A DNA stretch of 64,000 nucleotides from an uncultured Microbacterium sp. (GCF_947489255.1 NZ_CANLCY010000004.1:310001-374000), one strand, 5' to 3'. Shown: positions 51,817 to 61,085, counted from the stretch's first letter. Notes: generated by a model from the sequence alone, not told the origin. Translations and numbers: made by a program.

Positions 51817-51822
51817 TAGGCT
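51817..51822 (+). promoter_or_regulatory. -10 hexamer TAGGCT of the phosphoesterase gene
   Basis: GGGCAC separates it from the ATG (6 nt). Confidence 0.6.
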
Positions 51823-51828
51823 GGGCAC

Positions 51829-52740
51829 ATGGCATCCGTGCAGTTCGGTCAGCACGCGCCCGCCGCGCGCGTCATCCTCCACCTCAGCGACACTCACCTG
51901 CTCGGGGGCGATCGCCTCCTCGGGGGCCGCTACGACACGGCCGTGCACCTGCGCCGCACGCTCGCCGCGGCCGAGGCGACCGGGGTGCGGCCGGATGCGG
52001 TGGTCTTCACCGGCGACCTCACCGACCTCGGCGAGCCCGAGGCCTACCGCGCCCTGCGCGAGGCGGTCGAGCCCTGGGCCGAGCGTCTCGGCGCGCCCGT
52101 GGTGTGGGTGGCCGGCAATCACGACGAGCGCCCCGCGATGCGCGCCGCGCTCCTCGGCGCGGAGGCCTCCGAGGAGCCGGTGACGAGCGTGCACGATCTG
52201 GGCGGCCTGCGCCTCATCGCGCTGGATTCGACCGTGCCCGGCTGGCATCACGGCGACCTCGACCGGTCCCAGCTCGAGTGGCTGCGGTCGGAGCTGGCGA
52301 CCCCCGCCCCTCTGGGCACGATCCTGGCCCTGCACCACCCGCCCCTGCCCACGCACATCCCCTTCTTCGACATCCTCGAGCTGCGCGACCAAGCGGGCCT
52401 GGCCGAGGCGATCGCGGGCAGCGATGTGCGGGCGATCCTCGCGGGGCACCTGCACTACTCCACCTCCGGAACGTTCGCGGGGGTTCCGGTCAGTGTCGCG
52501 TCGGCATCCTGCTACACGATGGACCTCGCGCGCCCCGCCGACGAGGTCAACGGCATGGACGCGGGGCGATCGTTCCACCTCGTCCACATCTGGGACGACA
52601 CGATCACCCATGCGGTCGTCCCGGTGGTCGAGGCGGAGGCGACGGGGTACTTCACCCCCGAGTGGACGGCGCGTATGGCCGCCCTCAGCCCGGAGGAGCG
52701 CCTCGAGGCGTTCTCGCGCAAGCGCCCGACGGGACAATAG
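51829..52740 (+). CDS. calcineurin-like metallophosphoesterase (CpdA/GpdQ type)
   Basis: This 303-residue protein carries the full two-metal motif set: LSDTHLLGG (D-x-H), GDLTDLG (G-D-x-x-D), GNHDERP (G-N-H-D), LHHPPLPTHI and GHLHYS (G-H-x-H). This pattern matches class III cyclic nucleotide phosphodiesterases and related phosphodiesterases such as GpdQ. cAMP or glycerophosphodiesters are possible substrates; sequence alone does not choose. The C-terminus is a divergent tail. Confidence 0.88.
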   Translation: MASVQFGQHAPAARVILHLSDTHLLGGDRLLGGRYDTAVHLRRTLAAAEATGVRPDAVVFTGDLTDLGEPEAYRALREAVEPWAERLGAPVVWVAGNHDERPAMRAALLGAEASEEPVTSVHDLGGLRLIALDSTVPGWHHGDLDRSQLEWLRSELATPAPLGTILALHHPPLPTHIPFFDILELRDQAGLAEAIAGSDVRAILAGHLHYSTSGTFAGVPVSVASASCYTMDLARPADEVNGMDAGRSFHLVHIWDDTITHAVVPVVEAEATGYFTPEWTARMAALSPEERLEAFSRKRPTGQ

Positions 52741-52855
52741 ACGCCGCGGACGGTGTCGATCCGACGACCGGCCGCCGTGTCCAGCGACCGCCCCGCTCGC
52801 CGTGGTTAGGCTCGATGCATCCCTGCTCGCCGTGACAACCCACAAGGACGTACCC

Positions 52856-54319
52856 ATGGCTTTGGACGCGATGACGCGTACCCGTACCGAGACCGACTCC
52901 CTGGGATCCCTCGAGATCCCCGCTGACGCGTATTGGGGGATCCACACGGCCCGGGCCCTCGAGAACTTCCCGATCGCGAAGCGACCGATCTCGGTGTACC
53001 CCGACCTCGTGCGGGCCCTCGCGATGGTGAAGCAGGCGTCGGCGCGCGCCAACCGCGAGATCGGCGTGCTCGACGAGCGCAAGGCCGACCTCATCGACCG
53101 CGCCGCGCAGCGCGTGATCGACGGCGAGTTCCACGACGAGTTCACCGTCGGCGTCATCCAGGGCGGGGCCGGCACCTCGACGAACATGAACGCCAACGAG
53201 GTCATCACCAACATCGCGCTCGAGATGGCGGGCCGCGAGAAGGGCGACTACGCGTTCCTCTCGCCCATCGACGACACCAACCGCAGTCAGTCGACCAACG
53301 ACGTGTACCCGACGGCGATCAAGATTGGCCTGTCGCTCACGCTCCAGAGCCTGCTGGAGGAGCTCGCGCTGCTGCGCCAGTCGTTCCTCAGCAAGTCGGA
53401 GGAGTTCCACGACGTGCTCAAGGTCGGACGCACGCAGCTGCAGGATGCCGTGCCCATGACGCTCGGGCAGGAGTTCCACGGCTTCGCCACCACCCTCGGC
53501 GAGGACTACAACCGCCTGACCGAGAACGCCTACCTGCTCTACGAGATCAACATGGGCGCGACCGCGATCGGCACGGGCATCACCGCGCACGCCGGCTACG
53601 GGGGAGCGGTGCTGCGGCACCTCCGGGCTATCACGGGTCTCGACCTCGAGACGGCCACCGACCTCGTCGAGTCGACGAGCGACACGGGCGCCTTCATGTC
53701 GTTCTCGTCGTCGCTCAAGCGCAACGCCGTGAAGCTGTCGAAGATCTGCAACGACCTGCGCCTGCTCTCGAGCGGCCCGCAGGCGGGTCTGGGCGAGATC
53801 AACCTGCCCGCGCGCCAGGCGGGCTCGAGCATCATGCCCGGCAAGGTCAACCCGGTCATCCCCGAGGTCGTCAACCAGGTCGCCTTCTCGGTGGTCGGCG
53901 CCGACATGACCGTGACGATGGCGGTCGAGGGCGGCCAGCTGCAGCTCAACGCCTTCGAGCCGGTCATCGCCCACTCGATCTACCAGTCGATCACCTGGAT
54001 GCGACAGGCGATGTGGACCCTGCGCGTCAACTGCGTCGACGGCATCACGGCCAACCGGGAGCGCCTGGGCGCGATGGTGGGTTCCTCGGTCGGCGTCGTC
54101 ACGGCCCTCACACCGTTCATCGGCTACGCCGCGGCCGCCGCGCTGGCCAAGACCGCACTGCTGACGCACCGCAACGTCGCCGACCTCGTGGTCGAGGCCG
54201 GGCTCATGACGCGCGACGAGGTCATGAAGCAGATCTCGCCCGCGCGCCTCTCGGGCCTGCAGGCCGTGACGGCGGCGATCCCCATCGTGCGCGCGGCCGA
54301 CAGCGTCGTGGAGGACTGA
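52856..54319 (+). CDS. aspA: aspartate ammonia-lyase
   Basis: This 487-residue lyase converts aspartate to fumarate and ammonia, or the reverse. The fumarase/aspartase signature GSSIMPGKVNPV contains the catalytic serine. QGGAGTSTNMNANEV near residue 100 and SPIDDTNRSQSTNDVYP are substrate-binding loops that favour aspartase over fumarase. The ATG is preceded by AAGGACG. A TAGGCT at 52807 would give a 40-nt leader, so this gene is leadered, unlike several neighbours. Confidence 0.94.
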   Translation: MALDAMTRTRTETDSLGSLEIPADAYWGIHTARALENFPIAKRPISVYPDLVRALAMVKQASARANREIGVLDERKADLIDRAAQRVIDGEFHDEFTVGVIQGGAGTSTNMNANEVITNIALEMAGREKGDYAFLSPIDDTNRSQSTNDVYPTAIKIGLSLTLQSLLEELALLRQSFLSKSEEFHDVLKVGRTQLQDAVPMTLGQEFHGFATTLGEDYNRLTENAYLLYEINMGATAIGTGITAHAGYGGAVLRHLRAITGLDLETATDLVESTSDTGAFMSFSSSLKRNAVKLSKICNDLRLLSSGPQAGLGEINLPARQAGSSIMPGKVNPVIPEVVNQVAFSVVGADMTVTMAVEGGQLQLNAFEPVIAHSIYQSITWMRQAMWTLRVNCVDGITANRERLGAMVGSSVGVVTALTPFIGYAAAAALAKTALLTHRNVADLVVEAGLMTRDEVMKQISPARLSGLQAVTAAIPIVRAADSVVED

Positions 54320-54343
54320 CCCGCGGCGTCCACGCCGACATCA

Positions 54344-54376
54344 CGAAGGGCCGGGGCGCGTCGCCCCGGCCCTTCG
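54344..54376. terminator. bidirectional terminator between aspA and the FAH gene
   Basis: Perfect 15-bp stem CGAAGGGCCGGGGCG / CGCCCCGGCCCTTCG with a 3-nt loop, between two convergent genes. Confidence 0.88.
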
Positions 54377-54390
54377 TCGTGGATGCCGCG

Positions 54391-55257
54391 TCAGTCGAGG
54401 ATGCGGCAGTGCGTGGTCAGCTCGCCGATGCCGTCGATGCCGACGGTCACGGTCGAGCGGTCGCGGAGGAAGATCTGCGGATCGCGCGAGTACCCGGCAC
54501 CACCCGGGCTTCCGGTGGAGATGAGGGTGCCCGGCAGCAGGGTGGCCGATTCCGAGAGCTTGTTGATGAGCGTCTTCACCGAACGGACCATCTGGCCGGT
54601 GCTGGCATCCTGCACGGTGTGTCCGTCGACGACGGTCCAGATGTGCAGGTCCTGCGGATCGGGGATCTCGTCGGCCGTGACCACGAACGGACCGGTCGGG
54701 GTGAAGCCGTCGAACGACTTGCAGCGCGACCACTGCGCCTCGGAGAACTGGATGTTGCGCGCGGTGATGTCGTTGACGACGGTGTAGCCCCACACGTGAT
54801 CGAGGGCGTCGGCCTCCGCGATGTCGCGACCGGGACGGCCGATGATCACCCCGAGCTCGGCCTCATAGTCGACGGCCTCGCTCAGCGCCCGCGGCCACGA
54901 CGTGGTGGCCTCGTGCGCGGTGAGGGAGTTCGGCCACAGCACGAACACGGTCGGGCCCGCGTCGGTCTTCAGCCCCAGCTCGCCCGAGTGCGCGGCGTAG
55001 TTCAGGCCGACAGCGAGAATTGACGGGGGAGCGAGCACGGCCGAGGCGAAGCGGATGCCGGTGAGGGACTCCCGCGGAGCCGTCGCGGCTGCGTCGCGCA
55101 CGCGATCGAGCAGGGCGTCGCCGCCGGCGATGAGCTGCTCGAGCGTGGTGGGGGCACCGTCGAAGAGCGCATCGACGAACGAGAACTCCTCCCCGTGGAC
55201 GCTGACGAGACGGGGGGCTTCCGCCCCTTCCTGAGACCGGACGTGGGCGAAACGCAT
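54391..55257 (-). CDS. fumarylacetoacetate-hydrolase-family protein
   Basis: This 288-residue protein has a variable N-terminal part and the FAH catalytic fold from about residue 80. Visible family motifs are SILAVGLNYAAHSGELG, then VDYEAELGVIIGRPGRDI (metal-binding Glu pair), VVNDITARNIQ, and a late GSPGGAGYSRDPQIFLRDRS. Relatives hydrolyse acylpyruvates, decarboxylate oxaloacetate or isomerise homoprotocatechuate intermediates. The substrate here is not decided. The ATG lies 6 nt after TAGCGT. It diverges from the PrsW gene. Confidence 0.9.
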   Translation of the reverse strand: MRFAHVRSQEGAEAPRLVSVHGEEFSFVDALFDGAPTTLEQLIAGGDALLDRVRDAAATAPRESLTGIRFASAVLAPPSILAVGLNYAAHSGELGLKTDAGPTVFVLWPNSLTAHEATTSWPRALSEAVDYEAELGVIIGRPGRDIAEADALDHVWGYTVVNDITARNIQFSEAQWSRCKSFDGFTPTGPFVVTADEIPDPQDLHIWTVVDGHTVQDASTGQMVRSVKTLINKLSESATLLPGTLISTGSPGGAGYSRDPQIFLRDRSTVTVGIDGIGELTTHCRILD

Positions 55258-55263
55258 GCCACC

Positions 55264-55269
55264 ACGCTA
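55264..55269 (-). promoter_or_regulatory. -10 hexamer TAGCGT of the FAH-family gene
   Basis: It lies 6 nt from the ATG, with the PrsW-gene hexamer facing away 60 bp off. Confidence 0.55.
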
Positions 55270-55328
55270 CCGGCCCGCGCCGCGAGACGGAGGCCGCAAG
55301 CCCCGGATGCCGTGTCCCGGCCCCGCTC

Positions 55329-55334
55329 TAGGCT
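55329..55334 (+). promoter_or_regulatory. -10 hexamer TAGGCT of the PrsW-type gene
   Basis: GAGCGC separates it from the ATG (6 nt). Confidence 0.6.
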
Positions 55335-55340
55335 GAGCGC

Positions 55341-56501
55341 ATGAGCTCACCCTCGCCGCTCTCCCGGCCCGGTTCGGTCGAAGCGACCCGCATCACCACG
55401 GCTCCGCAGACGGCGGTGTCGGCCGCTCCGCCGCGGTCGCGCGGTCGGGGAGTGGCGCTGTGGGTGGTCGCCGTGCTGCTCGTGCCGCTCCTGGCCCTCC
55501 TCGTGCGGTATTTCACCGGGTTCCTGGGCACCGCCGCGACGTTCCTCGGGCTCGTGCTGGCCGCCATCCCCTTCGTGATCGTGTGGTTCGCCGTGCGATA
55601 CATCGACCGTTGGGAGCCCGAGCCGCGTCGACTGCTCGTCTTCGCGGTGGCCTGGGGAGCGATCGCGTCGGTGGTCATCGCCCTGGGCGTCGATCTGCTG
55701 CCGACCCTCGCCCTCGGGCAGCTCCCCGCCGCCTTCAGCGCCGTCGTGCAGGCGCCCATCGTCGAGGAGATCGCGAAGGGCCTCGGCGTCCTGCTCATCT
55801 TCGCGTTCGCCCGCCGAGCCTTCGACGGGCCCGTCGACGGCATCGTCTACGGCGCGCTCATCGGGGCGGGTTTCGCCCTCACCGAGAACGTGCAGTACTT
55901 CGCTATCAGCTACCTCGAGGGCGGACCGGCGCAGGTCGCGAGCACGTTCTTCCTGCGCGCCGTGCTCTCGCCCTTCGCCCACGTGATGTTCACCAGTCTC
56001 ACCGGCTTCGCATTCGGCCTCGCCGCACGTCGCGGCCTGCGCACGGGAGCGGCCCTGGCCTACGGCATCCCGGGCCTCATCGGGGCGATCGTGCTGCACG
56101 GTCTCTGGAACGGATCGGCCACGTTCGCGAACTTCTTCGAGGCCTACGCGGCGCTGCAGGTCCCGCTGTTCGTGCTGTTCATCCTCGGCATCCTGGCCCT
56201 GCGTCGCGAGGAGTCTCGCCTGACCCGGGCCCGCCTGGGCGAATACGCCGCCGCCGGGTGGTTCACCCCGCAGGAGGTCGACATGCTCGCCACGGGGCCG
56301 GGGCGTCGCTCGGCGGTCGCCTGGGCGCGAACGCTGCCCGGTGATCGCTCGGCCGTCATGAAGGCGTTCATCGTGGATGCCACCGCGCTCGCCGCCGCGC
56401 GCCAGCGCACGCTGTCGGGCCGCGACCCCCAGGCTCCCGCGACCGAGCGGTACCTCCTGGAGCGCACCACCGCCGCGCGGGCGGCGCTGCTGTCGCGCTG
56501 A
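55341..56501 (+). CDS. PrsW-family intramembrane metalloprotease
   Basis: This 386-residue protein has eight or so membrane helices between about 35 and 295. The PrsW motifs are visible: APIVEEIAKGLGVLL (Glu-Glu), FDGPVDGIVYGALIGAGFALTENVQY, an RAVLSPFAHVMFTS helix with conserved His, and IVLHGLWNGSA. PrsW cleaves anti-sigma factors in Bacillus; the substrate here is unknown. The C-terminal 90 residues are soluble and follow the last helix. Confidence 0.9.
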   Translation: MSSPSPLSRPGSVEATRITTAPQTAVSAAPPRSRGRGVALWVVAVLLVPLLALLVRYFTGFLGTAATFLGLVLAAIPFVIVWFAVRYIDRWEPEPRRLLVFAVAWGAIASVVIALGVDLLPTLALGQLPAAFSAVVQAPIVEEIAKGLGVLLIFAFARRAFDGPVDGIVYGALIGAGFALTENVQYFAISYLEGGPAQVASTFFLRAVLSPFAHVMFTSLTGFAFGLAARRGLRTGAALAYGIPGLIGAIVLHGLWNGSATFANFFEAYAALQVPLFVLFILGILALRREESRLTRARLGEYAAAGWFTPQEVDMLATGPGRRSAVAWARTLPGDRSAVMKAFIVDATALAAARQRTLSGRDPQAPATERYLLERTTAARAALLSR

Positions 56502-56686
56502 CGCACCTCGTGCGCCGTCCGCACCATCCACGTGTCGCCGAAACTGCACGCGGGTCCCGAGACCGTACGTGCCCGTTAGCCCTGCCCGGCGGTGTCGGTG
56601 ATCGCGCGCGGCCTCGGCGCCTCGCGTCACCGCGACCCGGGGGTCTTGACACGACGCGGAGGTCGGAGCACCATCGATGTAGGCCA

Positions 56687-56741
56687 ACTCAGCGCCCGGG
56701 AGACACGCAGGCATCGCCGCGGCACCGGGCGCTGAGTCTTT
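56687..56741 (+). terminator. terminator hairpin with T-run upstream of the FKBP gene
   Basis: ACTCAGCGCCCGG pairs with CCGGGCGCTGAGT (13 bp, 25-nt loop), followed by CTTTG. It lies 186 bp after the PrsW gene. A TTGACA element at 56646 is nearby, so a short transcript ending here is possible. Confidence 0.65.
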
Positions 56742-56785
56742 GTCCAGGGGCGTCATCCGGCGCGCGGGCGTGCTTGGATGGATGC

Positions 56786-57151
56786 ATGACTGATCGCACC
56801 AAGCCGGAGTTCGACGCTCCCAGCGGCCCCGCCCCCTCCGACCTCGTCATCCGCGACATCATCGTCGGCGACGGCGACGAGGCCAAGCCCGGCGACACCG
56901 TCACCGTGCACTACGCCGGTGTCGAGTACGAGTCGGGCGAAGAGTTCGACTCGTCGTGGGGCCGGGGCGAGAGCATCCAGTTCCCCCTCCGCGGCCTCAT
57001 CCAGGGCTGGCAGGACGGCATCCCGGGCATGAAGGTCGGCGGCCGACGCGAGCTCGTCATCCCGCCGCACCTGGCCTACGGTCCGGCCGGCGGTCACTTC
57101 CTCGGCGGGAAGACCCTCATCTTCATCATCGACCTGCTCAAGGTCGGCTGA
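56786..57151 (+). CDS. FKBP-type peptidyl-prolyl isomerase, cytosolic
   Basis: This 121-residue single-domain FKBP catalyses proline isomerisation. The core motifs GDTVTVHYAGVEYESGEEFDSSW and the C-terminal GGKTLIFIIDLLKVG are present. There is no signal peptide, in contrast to the lipoprotein FKBP at 7221. A TTGGAT hexamer lies 6 nt before the ATG, a weaker fit to the leaderless pattern. Confidence 0.92.
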   Translation: MTDRTKPEFDAPSGPAPSDLVIRDIIVGDGDEAKPGDTVTVHYAGVEYESGEEFDSSWGRGESIQFPLRGLIQGWQDGIPGMKVGGRRELVIPPHLAYGPAGGHFLGGKTLIFIIDLLKVG

Positions 57152-57176
57152 CCGGGCGTTCTTCACGAGACGTTCA

Positions 57177-57216
57177 CGAACCCGAGGGGGCTCCGGCTCC
57201 CTCGGGTTCGTCTTTT
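57177..57216 (+). terminator. intrinsic terminator of the FKBP gene
   Basis: Stem CGAACCCGAGGG / CCCTCGGGTTCG (12 bp) followed by TCTTTT, 25 bp past the stop. It is one of the few here with a clear T-run. Confidence 0.88.
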
Positions 57217-57301
57217 CCCTCGATCGTGGAATACATTCGTGTGAATGGGAGTTGGACTCCCGCAGGACGCCGACACGGCTCCCCAGACCTCTAGGAGTGA
57301 C

Positions 57302-57862
57302 ATGACCGACACCACCACCCTCGACATCCCCGGCTACAAGGCGGGCACCTGGGTCCTCGACCCCTCGCACAGCGAGGTGACCTTCACCGTCCGCCACATG
57401 ATGATCTCCAAGGTGCGCGGCACCTTCGGCATGAAGAGCGCCACGCTCGTCGCCCCGGAGAACCCCCTCGAGGCCACCGTCGAGGCCTCCGTCGACGTCA
57501 CCTCCGTCGACACGAAGGACGAGGGTCGCGACCAGCACCTGCGTTCGGCCGAGTTCTTCGACGTCGAGACCTACCCCACGATGGACTTCCGTTCGACGGG
57601 CGCCCGCGTCGAGGACGGCGACTACCTCGTCGACGGCGAGCTGACCATCCGCGGCGTCAGCAAGCCCGCCACCTTCTCGATCGACTTCGGCGGCTTCGGC
57701 ACCGACCCGTGGGGCAACTACAAGGTCGGCGCCACCGCGAAGACGGTCATCAACCGCGAAGACTTCGGCCTCACCTGGAACGCCGCCCTCGAGACCGGCG
57801 GCGTCCTCGTCGGTAAGGACGTCACCATCGAGCTCGACCTGCAGTTCGCGCACCAGGCGTGA
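57302..57862 (+). CDS. YceI-family protein
   Basis: This 186-residue beta-barrel of the YceI family binds long isoprenoid or amphipathic ligands in known members. Family motifs include GTWVLDPSHSEVTFTVRHMM, DEGRDQHLRSAEFFDVETYP and NREDFGLTWNAALETGGVLVG. No signal peptide is visible, so it is cytosolic, as in many actinobacteria. The ATG follows TAGGAG. Isoprenoid genes dxr and ispG are elsewhere in the window, with no direct link. Confidence 0.93.
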   Translation: MTDTTTLDIPGYKAGTWVLDPSHSEVTFTVRHMMISKVRGTFGMKSATLVAPENPLEATVEASVDVTSVDTKDEGRDQHLRSAEFFDVETYPTMDFRSTGARVEDGDYLVDGELTIRGVSKPATFSIDFGGFGTDPWGNYKVGATAKTVINREDFGLTWNAALETGGVLVGKDVTIELDLQFAHQA

Positions 57863-57897
57863 TCGCTCCGCAGCGCTCGCTGCGGTCGTGATCGTCG

Positions 57898-57934
57898 CGA
57901 AGACCCCGGATGCCGTCCGCATCCGGGGTCTTCG
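57898..57934. terminator. bidirectional terminator between yceI-type gene and EamA exporter
   Basis: Perfect 16-bp stem CGAAGACCCCGGATGC / GCATCCGGGGTCTTCG, 5-nt loop, between convergent genes. Confidence 0.88.
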
Positions 57935-58009
57935 TGCGTCCGGGCGCGGTACGGGATTCGTCGGATCGACCGAGGAGTCCGGTCCCGATGCGCGGCCCGT
58001 CGGGACGAC

Positions 58010-58957
58010 TCAGGCGTGCGCGCGGCGCGGCAGGCGCAGGCGCTGCTGCACGAGCAGGATGCCGAGGAACACCACCGCGGCCCCCACCGGCTCGTTCCAG
58101 GAGATGCGTTCGCCGAGGATCAGGATGCCGAGCGCCACCCCCACGACCGGGGTGATGTACGTAACGGTGGACGCGCGGGTCGGCCCCCAGGCGCGCAGGG
58201 TGTTCTGGTTCCAGACGTACGCGATGCCGGTGCCCAGAACGCCGAGGGCGACGATGCTCGCGACGACGGGGAGGTCGAGGCGCATCGGCTCCGCGAGGAT
58301 GACCGGCGACAGCAGCACCATGAATGCCGCGGCCGGACCGATGTACCCGAACGCGAAGGCGATGCCCGACAGGCCGGTGTCGCCCAGGAAGCGACGCATG
58401 TACGCGAGGCTGAAGCCGTAGCAGGCCGTCGCGCCGAGAAGCGCGAGCTGGGCGATCGTGCTGTCGCCGACGTCGGCCACGGCGCCGGGGGCGATGATCA
58501 CGACGACACCGGCGATGCCCACGGCGATGCCGAGCAGCTGACCGAGCTCGAGGCGCTCCACGCGGAACACCGCCCACGCCATGATCGCGGTCATGATCGG
58601 TGTGGTGGCGTTGAAGATGCTGGCCAGTCCCGACGACACGTGCTGCTCGGCCCACGCGAACAGCAGGAACGGCACGACGCAGAAGCTGAACCCCAGCACG
58701 CACAGGTGGCCCCACACGCGCCGGTCGCGGGGCAGGCGCTCTCGCCGGATCGCGACGATGGCGCCCAGGGCGAGGGCTCCGAACAGCAGCCGGCCGCCCG
58801 CGACCTGCGCCGGCGTCATGCCGGTGAGCGCGATCGCGATGAAGAGGAAGCTCGACCCCCACACGATGCCGGTGAGCACGAACTGCACGGCGATCGAGAC
58901 GGGGGAGGGGGAGGGAGCGGATGCCACGCTCCCGACGATAGGGCGAAGCGCCGACAT
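58010..58957 (-). CDS. EamA/DMT-superfamily exporter
   Basis: This 315-residue protein has ten helices in two EamA halves. The first opens with FVLTGIVWGSSFLFIAIAL and has a PAQVAGGRLLFGAL segment. The second half contains IVALGVLGTGIAYVWNQNTL and the RASTVTYITPVVGVALGIL signature. The family exports amino acids, metabolites or drugs. The start chosen (MSALRPIVG) avoids a Ser/Arg-rich extension, but a later GTG is possible. Confidence 0.85.
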   Translation of the reverse strand: MSALRPIVGSVASAPSPSPVSIAVQFVLTGIVWGSSFLFIAIALTGMTPAQVAGGRLLFGALALGAIVAIRRERLPRDRRVWGHLCVLGFSFCVVPFLLFAWAEQHVSSGLASIFNATTPIMTAIMAWAVFRVERLELGQLLGIAVGIAGVVVIIAPGAVADVGDSTIAQLALLGATACYGFSLAYMRRFLGDTGLSGIAFAFGYIGPAAAFMVLLSPVILAEPMRLDLPVVASIVALGVLGTGIAYVWNQNTLRAWGPTRASTVTYITPVVGVALGILILGERISWNEPVGAAVVFLGILLVQQRLRLPRRAHA

Positions 58958-59027
58958 CGGTCGGGTCGCGAGGATGCGACGTCCGGAATCCGCCGACGAT
59001 CGGCAGCCGGTCGACGTCACCGCGCGG

Positions 59028-60332
59028 TCAGGGCTGCGGGTCGAGCGCGTCGTAGTCGCGGAAGCGCGGGGACAGGCGCACGAGGAAGCCCACCAGCGCC
59101 AGGATCACGATCCCGCCGAGCAGGGGTGGGACCCACAGCGCCGCGATGGTGGCGAGGGTGCCGGCGTACAGCGCCCCGACCCGAGGGCCGCCGGCCACCA
59201 CGACGATGAAGATGCCCTGGAGGCGGCCGCGCATGGCATCCGGGACCGCCGCCTGCATCATCGTGGAACGGTAGATGGCGCTGACGTTGTCGGCGGCGCC
59301 CGAGACGGCCAGCGTCAGGGCGGCGAGCACGATGAGCAGCACGGCGCCCCGGTCTTCGCCCGTGTCGGCGGGGCGGCCCCAGCCCAGGGCGGCGGCCAGC
59401 AGGACGAGGCCGAAGAGTCCGATCGACAGGCCGTAGACCTGGATCGACCGTTCGATGCCCAGCCCCTGGCGGCGCACTCGTCCGATCGGACCGGAGAACA
59501 GGCTCGACAGGAACGCCCCCGCCGCCACCGCGGCCGTGAGGACACCGGTCGTGATCGCGCCGCCGCCGAGGAGCACGGCGCCGATCGCGGGGAACAGGGC
59601 GACCGGCTGGCCGAAGGTCATCGCGACGATGTCGAGGATGTACTGCAGCCGGATGTTCGGGGCGCGTCGGAGGAACCGGGCACCGTCGCGGAGCGACGCG
59701 AGCCCCGGGCGCACGACCTCGCCCTCGGGGCGCAGCTTCGGCAGCGACCACAGTCCCAGGAACAGAGAGGTCATGAGGAGGACGTCGAGCGAGTAGGTCC
59801 AGGCGTAGCCGGCGAACGCGACGAGCACGCCGGCGAGAGCGGGGCCCGCCATGACCATGATGCCGACGGTGACCCCCTGGAGCGCGGCAGCCGCGGGCAG
59901 CAGATCACGGGGGAGGAGGCGGGGAGTGATGGCCGATTTCGTCGCCATCACGATGGAGTTCGCCGCCGAGTTCACGACGCTGAGGACGAAGAGCCACCCG
60001 ACCGTCTCGAGGCCCGTCCACGCGAGCGTCGCGAGCAGGGCGGTGGAGGCGAAGGTGACCACGGCCGCCAGGAGCGCGACGGTGCGGCGGTCGAAGGCGT
60101 CGGCGAGCATGCCGCCGTACAGTCCGGCGGCCACCATCGGCAGGAGTCCTGCGACGGCGATCATCGACACCGCGAACGTGCTCTGCGTGAGCTCGAACAC
60201 GTGCAGCATGACCGCGACGACCGTGAGCTGGCCGCCGAGGCCCGCGAGCGTCGATCCGATCCACAGGCGCGCGAAGGCGGGGGAGGCGGTGAACGGGCGC
60301 AGGTCGATGAGGGCGCTCTCGCGGGTGCTCAT
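59028..60332 (-). CDS. MFS exporter (12-helix type)
   Basis: This 434-residue transporter has [23 protein letters not shown] in helix 1 and [20 protein letters not shown] (motif A form) between helices 2 and 3. The second half has [19 protein letters not shown]. It resembles enterobactin-exporter-type (EntS-like) MFS proteins, but the cargo is unknown. Its ATG overlaps the DUF167 stop by four bases (ATGA), so it is translated after that gene. Confidence 0.86.
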   Translation of the reverse strand: MSTRESALIDLRPFTASPAFARLWIGSTLAGLGGQLTVVAVMLHVFELTQSTFAVSMIAVAGLLPMVAAGLYGGMLADAFDRRTVALLAAVVTFASTALLATLAWTGLETVGWLFVLSVVNSAANSIVMATKSAITPRLLPRDLLPAAAALQGVTVGIMVMAGPALAGVLVAFAGYAWTYSLDVLLMTSLFLGLWSLPKLRPEGEVVRPGLASLRDGARFLRRAPNIRLQYILDIVAMTFGQPVALFPAIGAVLLGGGAITTGVLTAAVAAGAFLSSLFSGPIGRVRRQGLGIERSIQVYGLSIGLFGLVLLAAALGWGRPADTGEDRGAVLLIVLAALTLAVSGAADNVSAIYRSTMMQAAVPDAMRGRLQGIFIVVVAGGPRVGALYAGTLATIAALWVPPLLGGIVILALVGFLVRLSPRFRDYDALDPQP

Positions 60333-60550
60333 GCGTCGACGTCCACGCGCTTCACCCGGGCCGTGTGCCCGCGGACGATCTCGACGTCGCGGGGGGCGAC
60401 GCCGAAGTGCGCGGCGAGCGCCTTCACCACTCCGCCGTTGGCCGCCCCGTCGACCGCGCGTTCGCGCACGTGCACGATCAGGCCGTCGGCGGTGTCTTCG
60501 ACGAGGGGGCCGCGTCGGCTGCCGGGCTTGACGCGAACGGTGAGCTGCAC
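60329..60550 (-). CDS. DUF167 (YggU-family) protein
   Basis: This 73-residue protein matches the DUF167 fold: [18 protein letters not shown] at the start, the [21 protein letters not shown] helix, and [12 protein letters not shown] at the end. Function is unknown. GTG is the start, 6 nt after TAGCCT on the minus strand. It is coupled to the MFS gene by the ATGA overlap. Confidence 0.88.
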   Translation of the reverse strand: MQLTVRVKPGSRRGPLVEDTADGLIVHVRERAVDGAANGGVVKALAAHFGVAPRDVEIVRGHTARVKRVDVDA

Positions 60551-60556
60551 GGATCG

Positions 60557-60562
60557 AGGCTA
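60557..60562 (-). promoter_or_regulatory. -10 hexamer TAGCCT of the DUF167-MFS pair
   Basis: It lies 6 nt from the GTG start. Confidence 0.55.
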
Positions 60563-60654
60563 CGCCAGGCCTCCGACACCCCGGCACGCGGGAGGCCCCG
60601 GGCCTCGAGGGGGCGCCGGTACGCAGCGGTTCGTTCACGGCATCCGGATGCTGG

Positions 60655-60660
60655 TAGACT
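60655..60660 (+). promoter_or_regulatory. -10 hexamer TAGACT of rpsO
   Basis: A TTCACG-like -35 lies about 15 bp upstream. The leader would be about 85 nt, long enough for S15 autoregulation, which is known in other bacteria. Confidence 0.45.
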
Positions 60661-60751
60661 CATGCGGTTGCCGTTCGATCGGCCGCGGATAAAGAGAGCT
60701 CGCACATCGTGTGACGGGCGCCGCGCAATGAGAAGGAAGGGGATCCCATCT

Positions 60752-61021
60752 ATGGCACTCGAAGCAGACGTCAAGAAGGCGATCATCGAAGAGTACGCGA
60801 CGCACCCCGGTGACACCGGATCCCCCGAGGTGCAGGTCGCGATGATGACGCAGCGCATCAAGGACCTCACCGAGCACCTCAAGATCCACAAGCACGACCA
60901 CCACTCGCGCCGTGGACTCTTCCTGCTCGTCGGTCAGCGCCGCCGCCTGCTGGGTTACCTGCAGGACGTCGACATCAACCGTTACCGCTCGCTCATCGAG
61001 CGTCTCGGTCTGCGTCGCTAA
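60752..61021 (+). CDS. rpsO: 30S ribosomal protein S15
   Basis: This 89-residue protein binds 16S rRNA early in 30S assembly. It matches S15 throughout: [32 protein letters not shown] and the end [25 protein letters not shown] before the ATG is the ribosome site. A strong terminator follows 36 bp after the stop, so it is monocistronic here rather than fused to a downstream pnp transcript. Confidence 0.97.
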   Translation: MALEADVKKAIIEEYATHPGDTGSPEVQVAMMTQRIKDLTEHLKIHKHDHHSRRGLFLLVGQRRRLLGYLQDVDINRYRSLIERLGLRR

Positions 61022-61056
61022 TCGCACCAGCGTTCTATCGCGCAAAACATTCTTGG

Positions 61057-61085
61057 AAGGCCGCCCCACGGTGTGGGGCGGCCTT
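61057..61085 (+). terminator. terminator of rpsO
   Basis: Perfect 13-bp stem AAGGCCGCCCCAC / GTGGGGCGGCCTT with a 3-nt loop. Confidence 0.88.
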
